Shown: positions 24,026-33,130 of the stretch, one piece after another
Position numbering within the stretch: the first letter of the stretch is position 1
Layout of the letters: every line of letters begins with the position of its first letter
Origin: Saprospiraceae bacterium
Lineage (GTDB): Bacteria; Bacteroidota; Bacteroidia; Chitinophagales; Saprospiraceae
Length of the DNA: 43,458 nt
NCBI GenBank assembly: GCA_020631355.1
Contig: JAHDHL010000043.1
Coordinates: forward strand, 1-43,458
Reading direction: 5' to 3'
Position numbers and translations under genes: made by a program
The notes under the pieces: model-generated
The model's database searches: none
Told to the model about the DNA's origin: nothing
Seen by the model: the letters and a program-made list of their open reading frames with translations, nothing else

Positions 24026-26968
24026 TTAATGGGCAATTAGTTTTCCGGTCTGTACCAAAGTGTTTCCGTCCAGAATTTGATAGATATAGGTACCCGTTGA
24101 CAATTGGGGTAAGTGAATGATATTGTTGCCTTGGCTGAGGTTATGACGAGCAATGGATTTTCCTTGTATATCCAGAATTTGGAATTGCAGACGATGATAT
24201 GGTGTTTGTTCCCAATGAATCAATAATTCCTGATGGAAAGGATTCGGACCTATCTTGATATCAATCATCTTATCCAAGTGGTATACATGGTCAATAAGAT
24301 CCACCAAAATGTAGTCCTCTGCTATGGTATGGAATACTTCATTGGTATGAATGGGGGCATTATAATCGAAATAAATCGAAGCATCATTCAGTATCACAGT
24401 ACCCGGAATATTACCTTCTATTTGACTGATGGTGAATTGTACGAATCCTTGTGATAATATAGGATTGGAAGCACTATCGGGTAGCATGATATTATCAAAT
24501 GAGAACTGGATGATATGACCATCTATGATGCTGAATTCAAATGGATGGCTCCATGACTCCAGTACGATACTTGTTGGGTCAAGGAATTCGGATAATGTAT
24601 CCAAGATTACCACTTCGTAGGCTGTGTCCGTTCCCGTATTCTGGAATCTGATTTTGTATTCCAAATCATAATGGTCGGTTATGAGATGGTCTGCTTCATA
24701 TCCAACAGGGAATGCCTGTTTGTCATTCGGGTCGAATGATCCTACATTCGGCTGGCAATCTAACGAAATATAAGGATGGTCATCGTAATCAGGGAATTCT
24801 CCGAATATCCCCAACATATTGGGAATGTCCGCACCACAACCCTCATTGGTGATGGAAATCAGACTATCGGGGAAAGGATATCCTGCCTCTTGGTAGGTTT
24901 GGAAATTGACGGTTCCGCCAGAGACATCAAAAATAATGGTTTCCTCATTGCCGGGGTCAACCAAATAATCCTGGTCTACCCGCATAATCATATCCTCGAT
25001 GATTTGTGCCTTGGACGGAACAATCATATTTCCGACTCCAATATTGCGAATGGTATATTCCAATGTGGTGCCGGTACAAACCTCCTCGACTTCAATCCTT
25101 GAGCCATTCCAAGCTGGAAAGCAGTAATTATTGGGATTGATGGTAGCTTTTGTACAATGAGTCTGACCCAGTGTTGCATCACAACTGACTTCTACATCTA
25201 TGGTGAAATTTCCCGATTCGAAAAGTCCAAGGTCACCCAAATCGAAAGTCAGAGTACTTCCATCTTGTGAGATAGGTGTGATGCTAGAATTGGTATAGGT
25301 CAGGAAGCTATCCAACTCGACTACGATATTCGCATTCTGGGCACTATCCGTTCCTGTATTTTGATAATGTACCACATACTGGGAATCGAAGCATCGTTTT
25401 AGGTGATGGGCATTGATGCCAACCACCAAATTCGGACAATTCACGATAGGTTGGATGATGATGTCATCCAAAGAGATATTATCAGGGCCTTGGACATTAC
25501 TCACGTTCAGGGGAGCGGAACAAACCTCCCAGTACCGATTCGGGATAATAGGGTAGACGTCATAATTCCCTAGGGGCAGCAGGGCTTGGCTGAATGTTCC
25601 ATCCGGTTGGGTAACGCTATAGAAAATATCCGTACCGTTATCGAATGCAATGAGCCAACGAGGAACCTGGAAATCCGAACCATCTGTAATACAGTTATCG
25701 TTGGTGTCAGCAATCAAATTGCCTGTAATGAATAACAAGTCAGAATCGGCTATATAATACACCGTCCCGGATAATGTGCCATTGAGGTCATCATCCGGAG
25801 CACCTCCCATAATGTTGAGTCCGGAAGCATCAACTGCTACGACTTTTCCGAATTGGTCATTATTGGTTGTCGAGTTGGGGACATACCGATTGGATTGCTG
25901 CCACAATGAACCATCCCAACCGAAACGATAAATAGCTCCGCTCTGTGGACCATTATCTTCTGCATCGGGTGCTCCGACAACTACCTGGGTCCCGTCATTG
26001 CTAATGGCGATGTCAAAACCCATGAGTTCTGTATCCGCAACTCCGTCAGGTGTCAATTTTTGGATTTGATTCCAATTATTCCCATCGAAATCATACACAT
26101 AAAAAGCTCCCACACCACTGGCATCAAAAGGAGATGATATGGCCAATCTGTCACCTGAACCATCCAAGTCCAAGTTGCGTCCGAACCAAGTATCAATTGG
26201 AGTATCCAATGGGTGGGGAATATTCGTTTCGGACCAGATGTCATTTTGGCTATCAAAGTCGAAGACATGTACTTTTCCTATTCCTGTAGTCATGAAAGAA
26301 CCCACTGCAACACGATTCCCGGAGTCGTTGATGGCTACATCAAAACCGAATTGCTCATTGTCATTTCCGTTTGTGGGTATGAGCTTGGTGGTTTCCGTCC
26401 AAGTATCGCCATCCCTAGTGAATATATAGGCTGAACCACTTTCAGGGCCATTGTCATCATTCTGATGGGCACCTATTATTATGACATTACCTTGTTCATT
26501 AATGGCGATGGATTGTCCGAATCCATCTAAGGCTGCGCCATCACTCGGAATGAGTTTGACTTGCTCAATCCATGTGCCACCTTGCCTTGCGAATACATAT
26601 GCCGAGCCACTGTCCAATCCATTCGAGTCACTAAAAAAGGAACTGGCTACAATGAAGTTCCCATTCCCACTTATGGCCACGGCATGTCCGAAATTATCGA
26701 ATAATGACATGTCTGACGGAATAAGATGGAATGGTAAGGTCCATTGGTTATCTACTTTCCTAAGGATTTCGATACTACCACCTGTACTGAATAAATCACT
26801 GTCCAGAGGACTACCGATAACAGCCCATTCCCCTTGGTGATCCATTGAAATGGCGGCTCCGAATCTGTAATTCTCCTCTATTGTAGGAGGTACAATCAGT
26901 TCGATATTCTGCCCTATTATGGACAAGGAGGAAAGGAGAAAGATGATATGTAGGTAGATACACTTCAT
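24026..26968 (-). CDS. T9SS-secreted FG-GAP repeat surface protein
   Basis: This 980-residue protein has a signal peptide (about 1-19), then about seven FG-GAP-like beta-propeller repeats (25-405). Their recurring pattern is DxFGxxVAISxxGNxxVVGAP, for example FGQSIAINEQGN and GSAYIFTRDGDTW. A middle section (505-890) contains DUF11/CARDB-like domains and the SFDPNDKQAFP...LEYKIRFQNTGTDTAYEV type domain common in Bacteroidota surface proteins. A T9SS type A tail closes it (905-980, IGPNPFHQELLIHW). No catalytic motif is seen; adhesion or a structural role is inferred. It heads the two-gene cargo operon. Confidence 0.92.
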   Translation of the reverse strand: MKCIYLHIIFLLSSLSIIGQNIELIVPPTIEENYRFGAAISMDHQGEWAVIGSPLDSDLFSTGGSIEILRKVDNQWTLPFHLIPSDMSLFDNFGHAVAISGNGNFIVASSFFSDSNGLDSGSAYVFARQGGTWIEQVKLIPSDGAALDGFGQSIAINEQGNVIIIGAHQNDDNGPESGSAYIFTRDGDTWTETTKLIPTNGNDNEQFGFDVAINDSGNRVAVGSFMTTGIGKVHVFDFDSQNDIWSETNIPHPLDTPIDTWFGRNLDLDGSGDRLAISSPFDASGVGAFYVYDFDGNNWNQIQKLTPDGVADTELMGFDIAISNDGTQVVVGAPDAEDNGPQSGAIYRFGWDGSLWQQSNRYVPNSTTNNDQFGKVVAVDASGLNIMGGAPDDDLNGTLSGTVYYIADSDLLFITGNLIADTNDNCITDGSDFQVPRWLIAFDNGTDIFYSVTQPDGTFSQALLPLGNYDVYPIIPNRYWEVCSAPLNVSNVQGPDNISLDDIIIQPIVNCPNLVVGINAHHLKRCFDSQYVVHYQNTGTDSAQNANIVVELDSFLTYTNSSITPISQDGSTLTFDLGDLGLFESGNFTIDVEVSCDATLGQTHCTKATINPNNYCFPAWNGSRIEVEEVCTGTTLEYTIRNIGVGNMIVPSKAQIIEDMIMRVDQDYLVDPGNEETIIFDVSGGTVNFQTYQEAGYPFPDSLISITNEGCGADIPNMLGIFGEFPDYDDHPYISLDCQPNVGSFDPNDKQAFPVGYEADHLITDHYDLEYKIRFQNTGTDTAYEVVILDTLSEFLDPTSIVLESWSHPFEFSIIDGHIIQFSFDNIMLPDSASNPILSQGFVQFTISQIEGNIPGTVILNDASIYFDYNAPIHTNEVFHTIAEDYILVDLIDHVYHLDKMIDIKIGPNPFHQELLIHWEQTPYHRLQFQILDIQGKSIARHNLSQGNNIIHLPQLSTGTYIYQILDGNTLVQTGKLIAH

Positions 26969-27173
26969 GGATAGCAGTCGATTTTCTAAGGAAGTTCCTA
27001 ATTATTCAAGGCTAATTGATGCTTGAAATGAGGATTTAACTTCCTTACAATGCTAAAGATGCGCTGAGCCTGTAGGTTTTTCAATTACAATATATCTGAT
27101 TTATCGGGGTTAAATTAGGTTGTATTATTGTATTATATTGTATATCAGGTAATTATTATTATATTTATCGGAT

Positions 27174-28574
27174 ATGTATGATAGTAAACTCATTCAGACC
27201 CTCATTACATTTGATACAAAGGAGAGGAAGGAACTGACGAAGTTCGTTCGTTCCTCTTATCATAACCAACATAAGAATGTATCTAGGTTATTGGCATTCA
27301 TATTTGAATCCCGGCAAATTACAGCCGAAAGTGTGTCCAAGATGAAAGCTTACGAATGCCTTTTTCCGGGCGAGGCATTCGATAATATGAGAATCATACA
27401 TGTCATGTCCTATTTGTTGAAGATAGTGGAATCTTTCCTTGCTTACCAACAATGGAAGTCCCATCCCACAAACGAGCAGTTGAACCTGATAAGGAATCTG
27501 AGAAACAGAAGATTGGACAAGCAATTCAGGCAGGAAATCAAATCCTTTCGTAAGATTCAGGAAAAACAACCCTACAGGGATTCGAGGTATCATTATTTCA
27601 ATTATCAGTTGGAATTGGAACATTATCGGCATATCAGTGAGCAGCGTAGGGTGATTACTTCCAATCTTCAGGAAATTTCCAACGGTCTGAATTCATTCTT
27701 CATAGCGGAGAAACTCAAACAAACCTGTGAGATTCTTTCACACAAAAATGTAGAAATCAAGGAATACGATTTGGGATTGTTGGATGAGGTATTGAATTAT
27801 GTAGAAAGACAAAGTAGATATCTGGAAATCCCGGCTATTGCAGTTTATTTTCATGGATATAAGATACTAAGCCAGGTAGACGAGAATCATTTCTACTCAT
27901 TCAAGGATTTATTATTGGAATATCAGACTGCTTTTCCCAAGGAGGAACTCAAGGATTTGTATTTGATAGCCATCAATTTTTGTATCAAGCAACTGAATTT
28001 GGGAAGTACGAATTTCAATAAGGATTTATTCGAATTGTATCAATCGGGATTGGAAACCGGCATCTTTATGAATGATGGGATTCTCTCGCGTTATACCTAT
28101 ACGAATATTGTAACCCTAGGCCTGAAAATGAATGCTTTCGAATGGGTTCAGGATTTTTTGTTGGATTATAAGAAGTACTTGGACAAACGCTACCGCAATG
28201 CTTTTCTTGATTACAATCAGGCCAAATTATATTACGAACAAAAGCAATATAGGAAAGCCATGAGAATCCTATTGCAAACAGATGTGGATGATGTACTCGT
28301 CTATTTGGATGGAAAGCGGATGCTACTTAAGATGTACTACGAATTGGAGGAATTCGATGCCTTGGAAGCATTGATTGATAGTTTTAGAACCTATCTGACA
28401 AGGAAAAAGGTCATTGCCTATCATAAGACCAATTATAAGAATATTCTTTCCATACTGAAGAAGATGATTTATCTGAATCGTTCAGACGAAACCGAAAAGC
28501 ATAAACTCAGGATAAGGATAGAGAGTGAGGAAATTCTGACAGAAAGAAACTGGCTCTTGGAACAATTAGGCTGA
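27174..28574 (+). CDS. Conserved helical protein of unknown function
   Basis: This 466-residue protein is almost entirely helical by composition, with no signal peptide, membrane segment or recognised motif. Regular amphipathic segments in the second half (for example FLDYNQAKLYYEQKQYRKAM near 340-360) resemble TPR-like helical repeats. The first third is basic (LRNRRLDKQFRQEIKSFRK). I believe similar proteins occur in Saprospiria-type genomes but cannot confirm it here. A TATATTTA box (27160-27167) ends 6 bases before the ATG. It converges on trmH with a 14-base gap. Confidence 0.85.
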   Translation: MYDSKLIQTLITFDTKERKELTKFVRSSYHNQHKNVSRLLAFIFESRQITAESVSKMKAYECLFPGEAFDNMRIIHVMSYLLKIVESFLAYQQWKSHPTNEQLNLIRNLRNRRLDKQFRQEIKSFRKIQEKQPYRDSRYHYFNYQLELEHYRHISEQRRVITSNLQEISNGLNSFFIAEKLKQTCEILSHKNVEIKEYDLGLLDEVLNYVERQSRYLEIPAIAVYFHGYKILSQVDENHFYSFKDLLLEYQTAFPKEELKDLYLIAINFCIKQLNLGSTNFNKDLFELYQSGLETGIFMNDGILSRYTYTNIVTLGLKMNAFEWVQDFLLDYKKYLDKRYRNAFLDYNQAKLYYEQKQYRKAMRILLQTDVDDVLVYLDGKRMLLKMYYELEEFDALEALIDSFRTYLTRKKVIAYHKTNYKNILSILKKMIYLNRSDETEKHKLRIRIESEEILTERNWLLEQLG

Positions 28575-28588
28575 TAGGTAAGAAACCT

Positions 28589-29245
28589 CTATACTGAATT
28601 ACTTGGAGTTGCATCTTCGGGGAAGATATACTTATTGTTCACCTTATTTTTATGCCGTTCATGGAAATCCTCAAAAAGGGTAACTTGCTGTTCTTTCGAA
28701 AGGGGTGGGTTTTCATCATACATACCTTTTAGTTTTCTTTGTCTCATTGCCTCATACAGGCTTACTGCCGCAGCAACTGATATGTTGAGACTTTGTACAA
28801 AACCCATTTGGGGAATGATGAAATTTCCATCACAGAGTCGGAGTGCTTCCTCGCTGACCCCATGCTGTTCATTGCCAAACAATAAGGCAACAGGTGCGGC
28901 CAAATCCAAATCATACAAGGATTTGGAATCCTTGCCGAGATGGGTGGCAAAAACATGGTTGTATTTTTCCCTTACGGCATCGAAGCATTTTTTGGTGTCA
29001 TTGAATAAGCGGACATCCACCCATTTTCTGGCTCCTGCAGAAGTTCGTTTACCTAAGGTCACATTAGAAGCCTCATAATCAGGATGGCTTTGTAGAATGA
29101 ATATTTCCATGATTCCCACAGAATCACAGGTTCGAAGAACTGCTCCGATATTGTGTTGGTCGTGGACATTCTCAAGGATGACGGTCAGGCTTGGCTGTCT
29201 CCTGCGAATGACTTCACGCATCTTCTTTTCCCTTTTTTCATTCAT
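28589..29245 (-). CDS. trmH: tRNA/rRNA 2'-O-methyltransferase, TrmH type
   Basis: This 218-residue SPOUT methyltransferase has all three motifs: ENVHDQHNIGAVLRTCDSVG (about 24-43), LLFGNEQHGVSEEAL (about 127-141) and the knotted SAM site FIIPQMGFVQSLNISVAAAV. A C-terminal basic extension follows, as in TrmH. It probably methylates the ribose of Gm18 in tRNA. TrmH is favoured over RlmB because no L30e-like N-terminal domain is present. It is divergent from ribD with only 50 bases between starts. Confidence 0.87.
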   Translation of the reverse strand: MNEKREKKMREVIRRRQPSLTVILENVHDQHNIGAVLRTCDSVGIMEIFILQSHPDYEASNVTLGKRTSAGARKWVDVRLFNDTKKCFDAVREKYNHVFATHLGKDSKSLYDLDLAAPVALLFGNEQHGVSEEALRLCDGNFIIPQMGFVQSLNISVAAAVSLYEAMRQRKLKGMYDENPPLSKEQQVTLFEDFHERHKNKVNNKYIFPEDATPSNSV

Positions 29246-29282
29246 TGTAGCGTAAAAGTAAACATACGAATCATAATCTGCC

Positions 29283-29290
29283 TAAATTTG
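29283..29290 (+). promoter_or_regulatory. -7 box directly before ribD
   Basis: TAAATTTG ends 5 bases before the ribD ATG, so transcription would begin at or next to the start codon, as at pgsA. No clear -33 element is seen. Confidence 0.55.
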
Positions 29291-29295
29291 CAGCC

Positions 29296-30333
29296 ATGTC
29301 TTCAGACAAATCATATATCAGACGTTGTTTCGAACTGGCTTTGCTGGGTAAGGGGAAAGAAGGAACCAATCCAATCGTAGGTGCGGTCATTGTCCATGAT
29401 GGTCGTATCATAGGGGAGGGATGGCACCAGCAATACGGTGGTGCACATGCCGAAGTCAATGCGGTATCGAGCGTAAGAGAGGAAGACATTCATTTATTGG
29501 TAGACTCCACTATTTATGTGAGTTTGGAACCTTGTTTCCATCACGGAAATACACCTCCTTGTGTAAATCTCATACTGGATAAAGGATTCAGGCGTGTAGT
29601 CATCGCATGCTTGGATGTGGATGAAAGGGTTTGCGGAAATAGCGTACTGAAACTCAAGGATCATGGTGTAGAGGTCAGTTTGGGGGTGTTGGAAGATGAG
29701 GGAAAACACCTTGTTCGTAGATTTTTTACCTACAAGCAGGAAAACAGGCCCTATATCATACTCAAATGGGCCCAATCCAAGGATGGTTTTATTGGAAAGG
29801 ATGGCGAACAGGTTTGGCTGACAGGTAAGGTGTCCAAGACCTTGGTACATAAATGGAGAGCTGAGGAATCAGCCATTTTGGTAGGGACGAACACTGCAGT
29901 TGTGGACAATCCCCAATTGACCAATAGGCTCTATCCCGGAGAACCACCCTTGAGAATCGTTCTGGATCGTCAGCAACGATTATCTAAGACAGCCCATCTC
30001 ATGGACGGACAGGTTCCGACATGGTATGTTACAGAACAACCATTTGACCATCCTCATGTTAGGTCTATGGTCATGCCATTTGATGAAAAATTGATTCCTA
30101 ATCTGCTCGATGCATTATTTGGACATAAGATGAAATCCTTGATTGTCGAGGGCGGTTCCGAATTACTATCAACTTTCATACGATTGGGCCTATGGGATGA
30201 AGCCCGTATTTTTACGGCAGATAAAAGATTAGGGCATGGTATCAAGGCTCCTGATTTCCCATTTGATACGATACACGAACGAATTCAGGTAGGTGACGAC
30301 CAATTGGATATCATTATGAAACCTACTTCTTAA
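29296..30333 (+). CDS. ribD: Bifunctional riboflavin deaminase/reductase
   Basis: This 345-residue protein has an N-terminal cytidine-deaminase-fold domain with the zinc site HAEVNAV (His51, Glu53) and PCFHHGNTPPC (Cys80, Cys89). The C-terminal RibD_C reductase domain (about 150-345) has ILKWAQSKDGFIG, ILVGTNTAVVDNPQLTNR and LIVEGGSELLSTFI. It carries out two consecutive steps of riboflavin synthesis, deaminating and then reducing the pyrimidine from GTP. It heads a plus-strand run with a DMT transporter and an SGNH hydrolase. No FMN riboswitch was seen in the short upstream region. Confidence 0.96.
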   Translation: MSSDKSYIRRCFELALLGKGKEGTNPIVGAVIVHDGRIIGEGWHQQYGGAHAEVNAVSSVREEDIHLLVDSTIYVSLEPCFHHGNTPPCVNLILDKGFRRVVIACLDVDERVCGNSVLKLKDHGVEVSLGVLEDEGKHLVRRFFTYKQENRPYIILKWAQSKDGFIGKDGEQVWLTGKVSKTLVHKWRAEESAILVGTNTAVVDNPQLTNRLYPGEPPLRIVLDRQQRLSKTAHLMDGQVPTWYVTEQPFDHPHVRSMVMPFDEKLIPNLLDALFGHKMKSLIVEGGSELLSTFIRLGLWDEARIFTADKRLGHGIKAPDFPFDTIHERIQVGDDQLDIIMKPTS

Positions 30334-30356
30334 CCAACCTTTTTAATTTCAATATT

Positions 30357-31292
30357 TTGGACGCAGGTCTTTTATATCTCATTCTGAGTGTTGTTTCTTC
30401 TTCCATCCTCATTCTTCTATTCAAGGTCTTTGAAAGAAAAGGGGTCAGTACTTTCCAGGCTATTGTCATCAATTATCTGGTATGTGTCCTTACAGGATAT
30501 GTTGTAACCCAGGATTCCCCATTCACAAGGGATTTTTGGAACGAGCCCTGGTTCCTATTCGGTATCGGATTGGGATTGTGTTTTATCATAGGATTCAATA
30601 TTGTGGCGAAAACCGTACAGGTTTTTGGAGTGACGGTTGGTTCCGTTGCCCAGAAGATGTCGTTGCTGTTATCAGTTACCTTTGCCATCATTTATTTCAA
30701 TGAAAGTGCCAATCTGATTAAGATTATCGGACTTGTTTTGGCATTCGCAGCCATTATTCTCACGAATATTCCTGCCAAGGATGGCGAAGTGGAACAGGTA
30801 GGGGGTGATAGTATCACACCCAAGGAGAAGTTCAGTAAGTATTTCTACCTCATCGTACTTACATTCGGAATCAGTGGTTTTTTGGAAATCATTATACAAT
30901 ACGTTGAAAAGGAAATGGAATCCCAAGGAGAGGATGCTTCTTTTATTATATTCGCCTTTGGTGTGGCATTCATTCTGGGAGGCTTGTATTGGTTATCCCA
31001 AATGATGAGAGGAAAAATGAAACTGGAAAGGAAAAGCCTTGTCGGAGGTTTGGTATTGGGCGTGCCCAATTTCTTTTCACTTTACTTCCTAATGTTGGCC
31101 CTGGGCCAACCACAATGGGAAGCCTCTGTTATTCTACCCGTATCCAATGTGGGGATTATCGGCCTTGCCGCAGTTGCAGCCTATGTCGTGTTTAGGGAAC
31201 GATTATCTTTCCTCAATGTCATAGGTGCGCTTTTGGCTATGGTATCCATTTTACTCATAGGTTTTTCTGACGAATTGATTCAATTGATATGA
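30357..31292 (+). CDS. EamA/DMT superfamily transporter
   Basis: This 311-residue inner-membrane protein has ten predicted transmembrane segments in two five-helix halves, as in EamA transporters. The loop between the halves (about 140-155) is charged. The start is a TTG, 23 bases after ribD; no ATG fits the hydrophobic N terminus LLYLILSVVSS. It overlaps the next gene by 4 bases (ATGA). Proximity to ribD makes a flavin or precursor substrate conceivable, but DMT substrates are too varied to assign. Confidence 0.88.
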   Translation: MDAGLLYLILSVVSSSILILLFKVFERKGVSTFQAIVINYLVCVLTGYVVTQDSPFTRDFWNEPWFLFGIGLGLCFIIGFNIVAKTVQVFGVTVGSVAQKMSLLLSVTFAIIYFNESANLIKIIGLVLAFAAIILTNIPAKDGEVEQVGGDSITPKEKFSKYFYLIVLTFGISGFLEIIIQYVEKEMESQGEDASFIIFAFGVAFILGGLYWLSQMMRGKMKLERKSLVGGLVLGVPNFFSLYFLMLALGQPQWEASVILPVSNVGIIGLAAVAAYVVFRERLSFLNVIGALLAMVSILLIGFSDELIQLI

Positions 31293-32548
31293 AATACTTG
31301 ACATTTATTTTCCTTGTCTTCCTTTCCGTTACGACATCCCAGGCTCAGGATACCCTGCGGGTTTTGTTCTTGGGGAATAGTTATACCAATAATAATAATC
31401 TCCCTGCATTGGTTGCCAGCATTGCTGATTCCCAAGGAGATCTATTGGTTCATGATAAGAATACTCCGGGTGGACATACCCTAGAGGGACATACCAATAA
31501 TGCGACTTCCCAAAATAAGATTGCAGAGGGGGATTGGGATTTTGTGGTAATGCAAGAGCAAAGCCAGCTTCCATCATTTCCTCCCGGTCAAGTGGAAAAT
31601 CAGGTATTGCCTTTTGCAGAGGAACTGGTTGGGGATATTCGTGATGTGAATCCTTGTACCGAACCGATGTTTTTTATGACATGGGGTAGGGAGAATGGTG
31701 ATCAGAGTAACTGCGAATTCTACGAACCATTATGTACCTATGAGGGAATGCAATCCAGATTGACTTCAAGTTACAATCTGATGGCAATGGACAATGATGC
31801 GAATGTATCTCCTGTTGGCGAAGCTTGGAGGAGGGTCAGGGCCACATACCCGGAAATCGGGTTGTATGCAGGTGATGGTTCACATCCGAGTATCAATGGT
31901 TCGTTTCTGGCTGCATGCGTCTTTTATAATATGTTATTTGATAAGGAAATGGGCAATGGATATTATATCCCCAATGGCGTGGAGGAATCAGATGCCGAAA
32001 AACTCCGTACCATAGCTGAAGAAACGGTTTTTGATGAATTGGAACAATGGAATTTCAGTTTGGTGGATATAGAATTGGATGTAACTTTTGAACTGAATGA
32101 CCCAAGTATTACCCTTACGAATAATACCAATAATGTATCGAATCATCTCTGGGAATTTGGTGATGGTACAACCAGTATGGATGCAAATCCAAGTAATCAT
32201 GAATACACCGAAGATGGAACCTACGAAGTAATTTATACGGCCTCCAATGATTGTAACACGGAAAATTTTTCATTCGAGATTATGATTGTCAGTCTTTCGA
32301 ATGAGGATTGGAGTTCCGATGTCACATTTGATATTTATCCTAACCCATCAAGTGGAGCCGTTTATTTTAGGACGGATATAAATGCACCATTCAACATCAG
32401 GATTTTTGATGTCAACGGACAATTGATCAAGGATGGAGTATATGCCAACGGAGATGCACTATCCCTGCATCAATGGCCCAAAGGAAATTATTGGTTAGAA
32501 GTGGAATGGAATAATCAGCGTAAGATAATGGATTTGATTATCAGGTGA
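31289..32548 (+). CDS. Secreted SGNH-type hydrolase with PKD domain and T9SS tail
   Basis: This 419-residue protein has a signal peptide (1-20), an SGNH/GDSL-like catalytic domain with block I LFLGNSYTNNNN (Ser31) and a C-terminal block DGSHPSINGS (Asp196, His199), a PKD domain (about 265-335, HLWEFGDGTTSMDANPS), and a T9SS type A tail (345-419, DIYPNPSSGAVYF). It should be an extracellular esterase, possibly acting on acetylated polysaccharide. The start overlaps the DMT transporter stop (ATGA), so translation is coupled. A strong terminator follows. Confidence 0.9.
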   Translation: MKYLTFIFLVFLSVTTSQAQDTLRVLFLGNSYTNNNNLPALVASIADSQGDLLVHDKNTPGGHTLEGHTNNATSQNKIAEGDWDFVVMQEQSQLPSFPPGQVENQVLPFAEELVGDIRDVNPCTEPMFFMTWGRENGDQSNCEFYEPLCTYEGMQSRLTSSYNLMAMDNDANVSPVGEAWRRVRATYPEIGLYAGDGSHPSINGSFLAACVFYNMLFDKEMGNGYYIPNGVEESDAEKLRTIAEETVFDELEQWNFSLVDIELDVTFELNDPSITLTNNTNNVSNHLWEFGDGTTSMDANPSNHEYTEDGTYEVIYTASNDCNTENFSFEIMIVSLSNEDWSSDVTFDIYPNPSSGAVYFRTDINAPFNIRIFDVNGQLIKDGVYANGDALSLHQWPKGNYWLEVEWNNQRKIMDLIIR

Positions 32549-32572
32549 TTATGATAATATTATTGTTATTGG

Positions 32573-32608
32573 AAAGGGGCATGAGTGTACGCACTCATGC
32601 CCCTTTTT
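32573..32608 (+). terminator. Terminator of the ribD operon
   Basis: A 12-bp stem GGGGCATGAGTG/CACTCATGCCCC (32576-32587, 32592-32603) with UACG loop is followed by five T. Confidence 0.93.
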
Positions 32609-32618
32609 AGTAATATGG

Positions 32619-32702
32619 AAAAAAGAAAACCCTCACCTTTGGAAGGCAAGGGTCTCTAACCCAAACAAATAAACACAAAAACTACTTTTAAACAATCTTG
32701 AC
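32619..32702 (-). ncRNA. Candidate minus-strand small RNA
   Basis: A promoter (TTG, 18 bases, TATATTTG; 32707-32735) would start a transcript near 32702. An imperfect hairpin (32629-32653, ACCCT/AGGGT and CCTT/AAGG with two wobble pairs) followed on the minus strand by TTTTCTTTTTT would end it near 32619. The product is about 84 bases with no protein frame. The nearest minus-strand gene downstream is several kilobases away, so this is not a leader. Expression is inferred only. Confidence 0.5.
32629..32653 (-). terminator. Terminator of the minus-strand small RNA candidate
   Basis: Stem ACCCT/AGGGT, two wobble pairs, then CCTT/AAGG with a 3-base loop. On the minus strand it is followed by four T, one C and six T. 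It is convergent with the ribD operon terminator 20 bases away. Confidence 0.65.
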
Positions 32703-32706
32703 AATA

Positions 32707-32738
32707 CAAATATACTTGCAAAACGATGTTTGCAACAA
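32707..32738 (-). promoter_or_regulatory. Promoter with internal inverted repeat
   Basis: Minus-strand TTG (32733-32735, or 32736-32738) lies 18 or 21 bases ahead of TATATTTG (32707-32714). The spacer contains the perfect repeat TTGCAAA (32716-32722) / TTTGCAA (32729-32735), placed where a bound regulator would contact the polymerase. Confidence 0.6.
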
Positions 32739-33070
32739 GTGTTGTCCCTAAATTTTGTGACAGTTATTTACTTATAGATATAACTTTTGCATCTGTATAA
32801 GATGTTGTAATTCATTATGTAATGATGTTTTTTGTGTTTTTTTATTAACAAAAGATGTGAGTTAACTTTTTTGCAAGAAGCCATTGATTTGTGATGAGGT
32901 AATATTCGATTGATAATTCCTTAAATAGGTTATTCTCTAATAATCAATTAAATATAGCCTAGTTTGTGACTGATTTTTTTGGATGAATGAGATATGTTAA
33001 TGTACGTTCATTTCCAAGATGGGCCTCTGAACAATTAATAGTCCCGTTTGTACTATTTATAATTGAATCT
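32739..33070. other. AT-rich gene-free region before yaaA
   Basis: No gene is seen. Long T-runs (near 32829 and 32843) and a small CATTA/TAATG repeat near 32815 are present. The yaaA frame opens at 32987 but its real start is 33131. Confidence 0.5.
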
Positions 33071-33074
33071 AACG

Positions 33075-33104
33075 TTGAAAACCATACAAACAAGCCTATC
33101 TTTG
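33075..33104 (+). promoter_or_regulatory. yaaA promoter
   Basis: TTG (33075-33077), 19 bases, then TATCTTTG (33097-33104): a near-ideal Bacteroidota promoter. Start point near 33110, leader about 20 bases. The -7 box overlaps the inverted repeat CTTTGC/GCAAAG (33100-33115), a possible operator. Confidence 0.75.
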
Positions 33105-33130
33105 CGATAGCAAAGGAAAAAAATGAACGG

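Noticed and set aside
20099-26968. Tandem repeats in the cargo genes as a CRISPR or satellite array
   Set aside because: Repeats are in frame, long and diverged, and encode protein domains.
29246-29295. FMN riboswitch before ribD
   Set aside because: Only 50 bases separate trmH and ribD starts, and the -7 box ends 5 bases before the ATG, leaving no room for a riboswitch.
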